This document shows positions 44,680-53,630 of a stretch of DNA of 64,000 nucleotides, in pieces. The stretch is from contig JAEEHV010000023.1 of the NCBI GenBank assembly GCA_016280955.1, forward strand, positions 124,001 to 188,000, given 5' to 3'. The translations under genes were made by a program, and so were the position numbers. The stretch comes from Candidatus Gastranaerophilales bacterium. GTDB lineage: Bacteria; Cyanobacteriota; Vampirovibrionia; Gastranaerophilales; Gastranaerophilaceae. Position 1 is the stretch's first letter. Each line of letters starts with the position of its first letter. The notes beneath the pieces were generated by a model. It was not told the origin of the DNA. It did not search any database and saw only the letters and a list, made by a program, of their open reading frames with translations.

Positions 44680-46086
44680 TCAGTTGCCGTTTTTATCACA
44701 AGAATATACATTAATTTCATTTCCGTTGCCGTCTTCTTCATGTTTATAGTAAAAAGCTTTACCGCTGTCATAAGTCACGACTTCTATTTTACCGTCAGCA
44801 ACGGTTGTGTATGTTATAGTAATACCTTTTTCGTGATTTCTTATTTTTGTAGTGTTACCGTATTTGTCATAAGTAAATGTTATTCTTGCTGTGTTGTTTG
44901 AATTGTATTCCGTTTTAATACTCCCTTTTTCATTGTATTTGGTAACTGCTTTTTCACCGGTTTTTACAAATTTATTTTTATCTTTGCCATACAATTCATA
45001 AGTAATTAATCCTTCTTTATTGTACAAACGGCGGTTTATATAATTTTCTCCGTCCGGAATATTTTCTGTAACATAGCTTCCGTCAGCTCCTACAATAACA
45101 ACTTTTTCTCCTGCATTCAGGCTTTCTGGCCGGTATTCTATCCGTTGATTGTCCTGAATTATGTAGTGAGTTTTTGTTGTTTTATCATAATAGACACCTT
45201 CTAATTCGGTTTCAATGCCTTCATATATTGCCGGCAGTTTGTTACCGTTTACATCGCAAGGATATGAGTCAACAACATCTCCGTGTTTATCTGTCACATA
45301 TCTGCTATAAGAAGCCCTGCCTTTATTATGGGTTGTTGTCTCAATATATCCGTCAGATAAATAATTATATGTTTGGGTAATTCCTTTTTTATGGGATTGG
45401 ATTTCTGATATCCTGTTATCTGTATCATATCTGTATGAGGATTCCGGCTTATCGTTGTTATCATAATGAATTGTGGTTTTTCCGCTTTCATCATATTCGG
45501 TAACGATTGCACCGCCTGTTTTTATAAATATATTTGTATCCTTGCCTTTTAGAAAACAAATAAGTTGTCCTTCTTTGTTATATAAATAACGGCAAATATT
45601 GGTTTTTCCGTCGGGAATGTTTTCCGCTTCAAATCTTCCGTCTGCATATACAATAACAACTTTTTGCCCATTTTCAAGACCGATTGGTCTGTACTCAAAT
45701 TTATAACCGTTTATAATATTGTAGTGAGTTCTTGTTGATTCATCGTAGAACACACCTTCTAATGCAGTTTTTTTAAGTTTAGCATTATCGGTTTGTTGTG
45801 TTGTATTTGCGGGAGCTTTTGCAGCTATAGTGTCACTTGTGGTATTATTCCCGAAATTATTCTTTAATATACCCAATATCTTTTTTTGTGATTCGGCTAA
45901 TTCTTGTTCTGCCTTAAATATAGATGCTTGCATGTTGCTTTCTTTTTTTAAAGCATCTTCAAGATTAACTGTTTCTGTTTGTGCTTTATTGTTATTTGAA
46001 TTTATTTTATTAATGGCGGTATGTCCTATGGCATATGCAAATAGCGGTGTAATAATTCCTAAGCCGACTTTTTGTTTTATGTTCAT
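44680..46086 (-). CDS. envelope-anchored protein with two ~170-residue YD/RHS-like repeats
   Basis: A 468-aa protein. It begins with a membrane anchor (KVGLGIITPLFAYAIGHTAI), then a coiled coil, then two tandem copies of one unit beginning LEGVFYDESTRTHYNI and LEGVYYDKTTKTHYII. Each contains YRPxxLxxGxKVVIV-ADG, NIPDG, YLYNKEG and alternating Tyr-Asp/Gly strands like RHS or MORN-type beta repeats. The second unit stops abruptly at CDKNGN, matching CDVNGN inside the first. ATG at 46086 fits AAAGGG. Likely periplasmic or surface; function unknown. Confidence 0.65.
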   Translation of the reverse strand: MNIKQKVGLGIITPLFAYAIGHTAINKINSNNNKAQTETVNLEDALKKESNMQASIFKAEQELAESQKKILGILKNNFGNNTTSDTIAAKAPANTTQQTDNAKLKKTALEGVFYDESTRTHYNIINGYKFEYRPIGLENGQKVVIVYADGRFEAENIPDGKTNICRYLYNKEGQLICFLKGKDTNIFIKTGGAIVTEYDESGKTTIHYDNNDKPESSYRYDTDNRISEIQSHKKGITQTYNYLSDGYIETTTHNKGRASYSRYVTDKHGDVVDSYPCDVNGNKLPAIYEGIETELEGVYYDKTTKTHYIIQDNQRIEYRPESLNAGEKVVIVGADGSYVTENIPDGENYINRRLYNKEGLITYELYGKDKNKFVKTGEKAVTKYNEKGSIKTEYNSNNTARITFTYDKYGNTTKIRNHEKGITITYTTVADGKIEVVTYDSGKAFYYKHEEDGNGNEINVYSCDKNGN

Positions 46087-46228
46087 ATTATTTAACCCTT
46101 TCATTCCAACTTGAAAATTTATTTACATGTTTTCAATATTATTCATAAGGCTTCTAAATATTTAAATTTGTCTGTTTATACAATAATGTTTACAAATTGT
46201 TACAAAAACAGACATTTCTTTCCGGCGG

Positions 46229-47086
46229 TTAATCTATATACGCATCTTCAAGAAGCTTTATCCTGAAGTTACTGCCGGAGTTAATTGAAACATGTCCGCC
46301 TTTGCTGAAAAATGCAGTAATTGGTGAAAATAATGTGTTTGCACCAAAACAGAGTGTGCCGTATAAAAACGGAAATGGTGAAAGAATTACCGTAGAAGTC
46401 TCACTGCCAAGATTAATAGTTAATGATAACATCCGACTGAAAAGAGTTCTTCCCCAATTTCCTTTTTTCCACATTGTTTTAAGATATTTTCTTTGCCCCT
46501 TAATATTATTTAAAAATATTATTTTATCATTAGCTCTGGTTACATAAGCATTTAACATTACGGTTTGCCCTTTATAAACCATGTGTCTGATTCTTATAAC
46601 AACAAGACCTCCGTTACATGTTATTTGAGGCTGGTGAGATTCAATAATTTCACCGACAAAAATCGTTCCGTTGGGAATTGTATAATTTTTTTTGCTTACC
46701 GTATTGTTTAATTTGAATTTTACGGTTGAACCTTTTGTTTGCCAGTCCGATATTTTTGTAACGTTCAGGACATTAAACGAAGTACCTTTTGATATTTTTG
46801 TGTTTCCTGCTGATAGAATCTGTTTTGGCGGAGTATAAACGTGAGTGCTGTTTTTAATTCCGCTGTTATTATTGTTACCTCCCGTTCCTTTGAGGTTTGC
46901 AGGTAACTCAGGCAGAGTATCTTCTTCCGTATTTGTATCTTTAATGAGTTGTGATGAATTATAATTTTTCCTTATATCATCATCTACCGTTAAATCCAAG
47001 TCAAAGCCAAAAGCATGACATGCACAATATATAAGTAGAATAAGTGTAATTGTTACAATTCTTAATATCGTTCTTTTTGGCGGCAT
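46229..47086 (-). CDS. secreted beta-rich envelope protein
   Basis: A 285-aa protein with a signal peptide (RTILRIVTITLILLIYCACHAFG). A low-complexity linker is followed by a beta-rich domain (STVKFKLNNTVSKKNYTIPNGTIFVGEIIESHQPQ...NGGLVVIRIRHMVYKGQ) resembling residues 445-530 of the SLH protein at 6497-8476 in pattern. The same signature, 'tIPxGtxfxGxIxE', suggests a common envelope domain. Function unknown. Confidence 0.65.
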   Translation of the reverse strand: MPPKRTILRIVTITLILLIYCACHAFGFDLDLTVDDDIRKNYNSSQLIKDTNTEEDTLPELPANLKGTGGNNNNSGIKNSTHVYTPPKQILSAGNTKISKGTSFNVLNVTKISDWQTKGSTVKFKLNNTVSKKNYTIPNGTIFVGEIIESHQPQITCNGGLVVIRIRHMVYKGQTVMLNAYVTRANDKIIFLNNIKGQRKYLKTMWKKGNWGRTLFSRMLSLTINLGSETSTVILSPFPFLYGTLCFGANTLFSPITAFFSKGGHVSINSGSNFRIKLLEDAYID

Positions 47087-47227
47087 GGCTCAGATATCCT
47101 TATATCAGTAGTATTTAACCAATTTCTTTATATTGTAACAAAATTTTAACGAACTAGCAAAAAAAAAAATCCTTTGTTTTAATATAATTAGTGTAGGACA
47201 AAAAATAAAATTAGATTGGAAACTGTG

Positions 47228-49372
47228 ATGAAAATTCATACAACGCAAGATCTAAATTCTTTAGTACAGCTTAATCAACTATCGACCAACAATAATATAT
47301 CGTCTAGGGATTTTAGATTAAAAAACTACTCGGAGCAAGTGCTTATGCCGAAGTTATCGGCTGATAAGGTGGACAGTGACAGCATGTCTGTTTCTTTTCA
47401 AGGTTTTGGCAAAAAGAAACCTACTGTGACAGAAACCAAAAAAATTATTAATACAGCAAAAAAAATGGTTGGGAATATTAAAAAAGAAGCCCAACCCGAG
47501 AAAAAAAAGGGGGACGGAATTATTACGAGCCCCCTTTTTGATAAAGCATTAGTTTTATCAAAATATGAAACGGGGATTCAGGCAACCATAGCAGCAGTCA
47601 TTTGTACATTATTAAGACCGGCAACAATTATGGCTATCCCGACAAAGAAGAGCAAGCAGGACAATACTTATGCATCGGCTCACTCGGTAGCATCAGGTAT
47701 GGTCGGTCTGGTAACAACTTTAGCCCTTACTGTTCCGTTCAAATGGGGTGCTGACCATGTTATGAACAAGAAAATAGGTATGTTTAAAAACCTGAGTGAA
47801 AAGACTCTCAAAACTTGGTTCCCGCAAATTGATTTAGAATCAATAAAAGATAACAAAAAAATAAGAAAACCTGTTGAAGAATGGAAAGACAGACTGGGTA
47901 ATGCATTCTCTACAGAGATTAAAGACTGTGAAAAAATTGCATCATTTACTCAACTTGCAGATGCATCAGAAAAAACATTTGAAAATGTTTTGGGTGTAAA
48001 AGTTGACTGGGCTTCTCAAAAAGGTAAATCATTCAATGATGTAAAACTTATAAACGGCAAAAATCTGTACGATGAAATTTCAATGTCAAAACTCGGAATT
48101 GTTGTTAAACAGGCAGAAGGCGGCATGAAAAATGCAAGTATTCTGTTGGGAGATTTAGACAGCGGATTCCTGAAAAAAGTTATAAATGATGCAGAAGCAA
48201 CTTCCGTTTGGAAGAAACTTGATATTAATTCTGTTTACGAAGGTGATTTGAAGAATAATATCGTAAAAGACTTCAGACAATGGAGAGATATTAACGGAAA
48301 ACAATGGAAACTCGATTTGGATACTGTTTATGTATCATCTCCTTACGAGACAGCAGATTATACACCACGTATTACAGGTAAGATAAGATTTGATAAAAAA
48401 GACAATGAAAATAAATATGTAACATATCAGAAGAACGGTGTTGACGGTAAGTTAGGTACTGATATTGATGACGCAATGGTTGAAGCAGAAGAAAGAAATG
48501 AAGGTCACAAAAAATTACTGACCTGGCTTCCTGACCTCGCATTCAGAATACCGATTGCCGCAACAACAATTGCTCTTATTCCTGTAATTCTTAAACGCGT
48601 ATTCCATGTTGAAAAGAGCAAAAAGAAAAAAGCTGATGACGAAGTAAAGACAGTTCAGACACAGCAACAAACAAATGATAAGCAAAATAATCAGGCAGTT
48701 TCTTTTAAAGGCGGAAAAGACAAAGGGACTAAAAAAGCAAGCTGGTTTGTAAGAAAATTTGGTGAATGGTATGGTAAACCGCTCATTGAAAATCCGACAA
48801 TTACTAAAATATCAAAAGCATTAACAAAAGTTCCCGGCGGAATGACACAGTTAATGACAACTGCAGGTTCATTTATTACCAGCGGTGTTTATGTACATCA
48901 GACATTAACAAACAAAGATTTGGATCCCGACAGAAGAAGAACATTATCAATTAACCAGGCACTATGTTTCTTCATTCCGACAATGGCTGCATATTATGTA
49001 GACGGCAGATTAAGAAACTGGACTAAGAACAAAGAATACAGATATTCAGGCTGGAAAGAAAGAGAAATTGAAATTGCAAAAATTGAAAAGAAATCAATTG
49101 ATATTGCAGAAGCACAAAAAGAACTCGGTAACAAACTTAAAGGTGTAAGACTCCTTGCAAGCTTGGCAACCTTCACTCTGATTTACAGATATGCAACTCC
49201 GGTTATCATAACACCTTTTGCAAACTGGATTGGTGATATTGTAAATACAAAGAAAGCTGAAAAAGACAAACAAAAAGCACTTGAAGTTGAAATGCAAAAG
49301 TCACAACAGGGAAATGTTGCAAAAGAGATATCAATGAAGCCGGAAACAAAAGAATACAGAAGTGTGGCATAA
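47228..49372 (+). CDS. very large multi-helix membrane protein with two SFKG/SFQG motifs
   Basis: A 714-aa protein I do not recognise. It starts MKIHTTQDLNSL; VSFQGFGKKK (~55) and AVSFKGGKDKG (~495) mark it with the window's signature. Hydrophobic segments: IQATIAAVICTLLRPATIMAI, VASGMVGLVTTLALTVPF, LAFRIPIAATTIALIPVIL, LMTTAGSFITSGVYV, INQALCFFIPTMAAYYV and LLASLATFTLIYRYATPVI. Long charged loops lie between them. ATG at 47228 is preferred over an upstream TTG. Upstream AGCAAAAA-N15-TTAATATAA may be a diverged shared promoter. Tandem with the next large membrane protein. Confidence 0.72.
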   Translation: MKIHTTQDLNSLVQLNQLSTNNNISSRDFRLKNYSEQVLMPKLSADKVDSDSMSVSFQGFGKKKPTVTETKKIINTAKKMVGNIKKEAQPEKKKGDGIITSPLFDKALVLSKYETGIQATIAAVICTLLRPATIMAIPTKKSKQDNTYASAHSVASGMVGLVTTLALTVPFKWGADHVMNKKIGMFKNLSEKTLKTWFPQIDLESIKDNKKIRKPVEEWKDRLGNAFSTEIKDCEKIASFTQLADASEKTFENVLGVKVDWASQKGKSFNDVKLINGKNLYDEISMSKLGIVVKQAEGGMKNASILLGDLDSGFLKKVINDAEATSVWKKLDINSVYEGDLKNNIVKDFRQWRDINGKQWKLDLDTVYVSSPYETADYTPRITGKIRFDKKDNENKYVTYQKNGVDGKLGTDIDDAMVEAEERNEGHKKLLTWLPDLAFRIPIAATTIALIPVILKRVFHVEKSKKKKADDEVKTVQTQQQTNDKQNNQAVSFKGGKDKGTKKASWFVRKFGEWYGKPLIENPTITKISKALTKVPGGMTQLMTTAGSFITSGVYVHQTLTNKDLDPDRRRTLSINQALCFFIPTMAAYYVDGRLRNWTKNKEYRYSGWKEREIEIAKIEKKSIDIAEAQKELGNKLKGVRLLASLATFTLIYRYATPVIITPFANWIGDIVNTKKAEKDKQKALEVEMQKSQQGNVAKEISMKPETKEYRSVA

Positions 49373-49396
49373 AAAATAAAATAAAATAAAATAAAT

Positions 49397-49430
49397 AACG
49401 GGGCTGATAAATTTTATCAGCCCCGTTGTT
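49397..49430 (+). terminator. terminator of the 714-aa membrane protein gene
   Basis: AACGGGGCTGATA / TATCAGCCCCGTT stem, short loop. It follows a run of AAAAT pentamers (49373-49396). Confidence 0.85.
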
Positions 49431-49529
49431 TATGTAATTTATTCCTTTGCTTTGCAAAATTTGAATAAGAAAAGAACATAAATAATGTTAAGTTTTTTTA
49501 CAAAATTAGCCGGATACATGATTTTAAGG

Positions 49530-49560
49530 GCAATTTTTGGTGAAAAAAAATCTTTATATA
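49530..49560 (+). promoter_or_regulatory. shared-class promoter (copy 5)
   Basis: GCAATTT, 15-bp spacer, CTTTATATA (49552-49560); 29 bp before the GTG start at 49590. Confidence 0.7.
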
Positions 49561-49589
49561 CATGGTTAGGTTTATAAAGGTTTTTTATC

Positions 49590-51827
49590 GTGACTCAAAG
49601 TATTCAAAATTTTGATAATCGAAACAACCGTTACGGGTTGCCGCCGCAGGTTCGTACTCAACAGTCCGGAACTGTACCTCAGGCTGTCCGTATTCCTGAA
49701 TATTATGTACCTGAAGAAAAACAAAGCTTTTTGGATATGATAAAAGAAAGTCCCGTTTATACAATGGGCATAAGAGGGTTCTTCGGCCCGTTAATAGACC
49801 ATCCGTTTGCATCTTTATTAACCTGGTTCGGATGCGGATGGGCATTGGATAAATATATCAGTGCCGGAGGAGGAGAGTATGATAAGAGCCTGTTTAAAAA
49901 ACTAACCAATTTTGGCGACAATCTTGAAAATTCAAAATTTGTGCAGAGTAAACCCGTACAGACTGTTCTCGGCTGGTTTAAAAAAGGTTCTGAAAAAGGC
50001 GGAAATATTATAGATAAAAATTCAGTATTAAAAGCAATGCGTGATACTCCGTCTATGCCGGAACTTGAGATGGTTAAATCGGAAATGTTCCCTCAAAGAC
50101 TAAGAATTTTACATGACTTTAATTTGATTACAAAAGAATTAAAGCTTTCAGATAAAGGATTTGTGTCATTAAATAAATTAGCAATTGATAAAGCTGATAA
50201 AAAATCAATAAAAGAGTTCTTTAATATATCAAAATTATCTGAAATACCTGAAGAAAAGGCATCAAGTTATATTCAGTTAAAACGTTTGGGTATATCGGAT
50301 GAAGTAATTAGAAATATTGTATCGACACCGGATAGCGGTGTTGCCGCAACCAAACGGGAGATACTGAAGGCTTTTGGTAATAAAGATGCAGAGTGGATAA
50401 AGAATGTTCAGAAAGATACAATCGGTACATATATTGATGATGTTCAAAATGTAACCAAAAAAGTCGGCGGAAAAGTTAAAGTCAGCATGGGTAACTTCAA
50501 ACTGTTCGGTATGGACTTGGGCTTCTTAACTGCTCCGACAAAACGTATAATCGGATGTGACAATATACATAACAGACTTTACAGTTTGGACGGCGGTGCA
50601 AAAACCGCAACCGGAAAGTTTATGTCACGTTTTGTTCAGATGGTACACAGGGGACTTACTTTCGGCGGCGGAAAACTGGGTGTTCTGTTATTTATTGCTC
50701 CGGCTTTTGTTGAAACGGCAATAAATGTTCATAAGGCGGAGCCTAACGAGAAAATCGGAACCGGTGTAAATAACCTTGTAGGACATATTTCCTGGGTATT
50801 TACTTTCCCGCTTGCTCTGCAAATTATGCACCATATTTGCGGTGCTCAGTATGCAGGTATGACGACCGATCAGGTAAAACAGCTGAGAAAACTTCAGACA
50901 GACTTTAATGATAAAAATAAGCTTAACGGAAGTCCTGAAGGTGGTGGATTTGCGGATTATACCGCATATAATAAAGCAAGAAAACGCACAAATGCCGATA
51001 TGAAGGCATTAAAGAAGGTTGAAGGTCAAAAGTGGTATACAAAATGTGTAAGAAAACTTGCAAATATCATAACACCCGATTTGGGCAAGTTAGATGCGTA
51101 TAACCCGGGTAATGCTGTCGGAAAGAAATTCTTCCAGATGAGAAATCTGCCGCGTAACCTGTGGGGTGTACCGGTAAGACTTGTTATTTTCGGATTGTTA
51201 ACAATGGGAGTTTTGGACACTGCAATTAATAAAACACTAAAGCTGTTCTTTGGCGGTTCGTATGATTCTATGAAAGAAGAAGAAATAAAAGATGCTAAAA
51301 GGGAACAGAAAAAATTCCTTAAAGAAGATTTAACTGACAGGCTGTATGATACTCAGAGAAAGAAAATTGCAGAAACAGCAATTAACAGTAAAAATGCAAA
51401 TTCAAATCAGAAACCTCAGTTTTCTAACGGTATGATTGCACACAGGGGTGCCGAAAAAAACTATATGCAGCCCCGGCAGCAAAATGGCGGATACAGCTTT
51501 GCAACTCAGCCAAGACCGATTCCTGTAATGAATTCAAGAAGAAGTATAGATAATTATTCTTACATTCCTTCTCAGGAGAATATAATTCCTTCTCCAAAAG
51601 CAAAGGGAAAACTTGATAATTACAGTTATATACCGTCCCAAAATTCTGAAGTTCAGACAAAAGACGGCAGTACTTCCAATATAAGAACTTATATTCCGTC
51701 ACAGGCAGCTGCAAATATTCAGAAAGCCTGGGATAATTCCGGTTTGCAATCAGCATTGGACAGGGCAGACAGAGCTGAAAAAAGAGCACAACAAATACTT
51801 TCAAATAATTTTGAAGGCATGCCTTAA
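49590..51827 (+). CDS. very large unknown membrane protein with C-terminal YIPSQ repeats
   Basis: A 745-aa protein that I do not recognise. It starts at GTG (AAAGG nine bases upstream). Hydrophobic segments: ASLLTWFGCGWALDKYI, LGVLLFIAPAFVETAI, ISWVFTFPLALQIMHHI and VRLVIFGLLTMGVLDTAI. A long charged helical region separates the first two. The last ~170 residues are low complexity, with three repeats: DNYSYIPSQEN, DNYSYIPSQNS and RTYIPSQAA, then a helical end. Membrane layout resembles the preceding 714-aa protein, so the pair may form a complex. Confidence 0.72.
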   Translation: MTQSIQNFDNRNNRYGLPPQVRTQQSGTVPQAVRIPEYYVPEEKQSFLDMIKESPVYTMGIRGFFGPLIDHPFASLLTWFGCGWALDKYISAGGGEYDKSLFKKLTNFGDNLENSKFVQSKPVQTVLGWFKKGSEKGGNIIDKNSVLKAMRDTPSMPELEMVKSEMFPQRLRILHDFNLITKELKLSDKGFVSLNKLAIDKADKKSIKEFFNISKLSEIPEEKASSYIQLKRLGISDEVIRNIVSTPDSGVAATKREILKAFGNKDAEWIKNVQKDTIGTYIDDVQNVTKKVGGKVKVSMGNFKLFGMDLGFLTAPTKRIIGCDNIHNRLYSLDGGAKTATGKFMSRFVQMVHRGLTFGGGKLGVLLFIAPAFVETAINVHKAEPNEKIGTGVNNLVGHISWVFTFPLALQIMHHICGAQYAGMTTDQVKQLRKLQTDFNDKNKLNGSPEGGGFADYTAYNKARKRTNADMKALKKVEGQKWYTKCVRKLANIITPDLGKLDAYNPGNAVGKKFFQMRNLPRNLWGVPVRLVIFGLLTMGVLDTAINKTLKLFFGGSYDSMKEEEIKDAKREQKKFLKEDLTDRLYDTQRKKIAETAINSKNANSNQKPQFSNGMIAHRGAEKNYMQPRQQNGGYSFATQPRPIPVMNSRRSIDNYSYIPSQENIIPSPKAKGKLDNYSYIPSQNSEVQTKDGSTSNIRTYIPSQAAANIQKAWDNSGLQSALDRADRAEKRAQQILSNNFEGMP

Positions 51828-51940
51828 TTCTTTCAATTTAGTCTTTTAGTCTCAGATGTTATTGTGATGCAAAGTTATTGACATACCTCAATGCTGACTA
51901 CATAATGTTTTTTAACAACTGTAACAATTTTGTAACTTTA

Positions 51941-51968
51941 TTGCAAAATTATCTTTAACAAGTATAAT
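51941..51968 (+). promoter_or_regulatory. sigma70-type promoter of acpP
   Basis: TTGCAA, 16-bp spacer, TATAAT; 44 bp before the acpP start. Confidence 0.6.
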
Positions 51969-52012
51969 TTATTTTGAAAAGTGTATTACACATAAATAAG
52001 AGGATAAAAAAC

Positions 52013-52243
52013 ATGAGTACATTAGACAAAGTAAAAAAAGTTGTTGTAGATCAATTAAGCTGCGATGAAGCATTAGTAACTCCGGAAGCTAGCTTTACAG
52101 CTGACTTGGGTGCTGATTCTTTAGATACAGTTGAATTAGTTATGGCTTTCGAAGAAGAATTCGGTTGCGAAATTCCTGATGAAGAAGCTGAAAAAATTCA
52201 AACTGTTCAAGATGCAGTTAACTACATCGAAGCTCACTCATAA
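52013..52243 (+). CDS. acpP: acyl carrier protein
   Basis: A 76-aa acidic protein carrying growing fatty acids. The phosphopantetheine site is [14 protein letters not shown] (Ser in DSL). The start at 52013 follows AGAGG and gives the standard ACP length. Followed by fabF in the classic order, with a hairpin between them. Confidence 0.97.
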   Translation: MSTLDKVKKVVVDQLSCDEALVTPEASFTADLGADSLDTVELVMAFEEEFGCEIPDEEAEKIQTVQDAVNYIEAHS

Positions 52244-52268
52244 TTGATTTTACGAGTATAAAATTGTT

Positions 52269-52302
52269 AAGCGAGTGGAGGTGTTTACCTTCGCTCGCTT
52301 TT
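52269..52302 (+). terminator. hairpin between acpP and fabF, possible attenuator
   Basis: AAGCGAG...CTCGCTTTT with an inner AGGT/ACCT stem, followed by a short T run 28 bp before the fabF start. It could lower fabF transcription relative to acpP. Confidence 0.6.
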
Positions 52303-52329
52303 ACTATGAAATACACTAACGAGGTAAAT

Positions 52330-53583
52330 ATGACAAAAAGAAGAGTAGTAATTACAGGCATGGGAATTGTTTCCCCCTGTGGAATAGGTGTAAAAAACTT
52401 TTGGAATTCAATGATTGAAGGTAAAAGTGGTATTTCTACCATCGAAAAAATGCCTTTAGACGGTCACCATGTTACAATTGCCGGTGAAATCAAGGACAAA
52501 GATTTTAATCCGGATGATTATATGAATCCGAAAGATGCAAAAAGAATGGACAGATTTACTCAATTTGCTGTTGCTGCAGCTGATGAAGCTATTGCAGATT
52601 CAGGAATTGATGAAGCAAATATCGATCCTTACAGAATCGGTGTAATTGTTAGTTCAGCGGCAGGCGGTTTTAAAACATTTGAACAAAACCATTTAAAAAT
52701 GATTGAATTTGGACCGACAAAAGGTTCTCCTTTTACTGTTCCTATGTTAATTGTTGATATGGCATCAGGCAGAATTTCAATTAACCACGGATATAAAGGT
52801 GTAAATAAAGCCGTTGTTTCGGCTTGTGCAACAGGAACACATTCAATTGGTGATTCATTCCGTACAATCCAGTATGGTGATGCTGATGTTATGGTTTGCG
52901 GAGGTTGTGAAGCTACAATTACAACATTAGGTGTCGGTGCATTTACTTCATGCAGAGCTTTATCAAAGAGAAATGATGAACCGGAAAAAGCATCAAGACC
53001 TTATGACAAGGACAGAGACGGTTTCGTAATGGGTGAAGGTGCTGCTGTTTTGGTTCTTGAAGAATATGAACATGCAAAAGCAAGAGGTGCAAAGATTTAT
53101 GCAGAGATTGTAGGATACGGGCAGACTGCTGATGCACACGATATAGTAGCTCCTGATCCGGAAGGAAAAGGTGCATTGAATGCTATGAAGTTTGCACTTA
53201 AAGATGCAGGTATGTCACCGTCAGAGATTGATTATATTAACCCTCACGGTACAAGTACAGGATTGGGTGATATTGCAGAATCTCAGGCAATTGCTGAAAT
53301 CTTTGGTGACAAAGAAAAGAATCCTAAACTGCTGGTAAGCTCAACAAAGAGTATGCATGGTCACATGCTTGGCGCAACAGGTGCCGTCGAAGCAATTGTT
53401 TGTATTAAGACAATTAAAGACGGAGTGGTTCCGCCGACAATAAATCTTGATAATCAGGATGAACACGTTGCAAACCTTGACTACGTACCGCATAAAGCAC
53501 GAAAAGCTGAAATAAAAGCAGCTCTTTCAAACTCTTTCGGTTTTGGCGGTCATAATGCAACTTTGGTGTTCAAAGAAGTATAA
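52330..53583 (+). CDS. fabF: beta-ketoacyl-ACP synthase II
   Basis: A 417-aa elongating condensing enzyme of fatty acid synthesis. Catalytic triad context: VVSACATGTHSIGDSF (Cys), NPHGTSTGLGD (His) and STKSMHGHMLGATGAVE (His). C-terminal NSFGFGGHNATLVF is typical. ATG at 52330 follows GAGGTAAAT; the longer upstream frame lies in the hairpin. Confidence 0.97.
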   Translation: MTKRRVVITGMGIVSPCGIGVKNFWNSMIEGKSGISTIEKMPLDGHHVTIAGEIKDKDFNPDDYMNPKDAKRMDRFTQFAVAAADEAIADSGIDEANIDPYRIGVIVSSAAGGFKTFEQNHLKMIEFGPTKGSPFTVPMLIVDMASGRISINHGYKGVNKAVVSACATGTHSIGDSFRTIQYGDADVMVCGGCEATITTLGVGAFTSCRALSKRNDEPEKASRPYDKDRDGFVMGEGAAVLVLEEYEHAKARGAKIYAEIVGYGQTADAHDIVAPDPEGKGALNAMKFALKDAGMSPSEIDYINPHGTSTGLGDIAESQAIAEIFGDKEKNPKLLVSSTKSMHGHMLGATGAVEAIVCIKTIKDGVVPPTINLDNQDEHVANLDYVPHKARKAEIKAALSNSFGFGGHNATLVFKEV

Positions 53584-53587
53584 TATT

Positions 53588-53630
53588 AAAAAAAGCGGCT
53601 CTTGTGTTTACACAAGAGCCGCTTTTTTTT
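53588..53630. terminator. bidirectional terminator of fabF and the DUF4127 gene
   Basis: AAAAAAGCGGCTCTTGTG / CACAAGAGCCGCTTTTTT, about 18 pairs; long A and T flanks. Confidence 0.93.

Noticed and set aside
49373-49396. AAAAT pentamer run as a phase-variable tract
   Set aside because: Located after a stop codon and before a terminator, so length change would not affect a reading frame.
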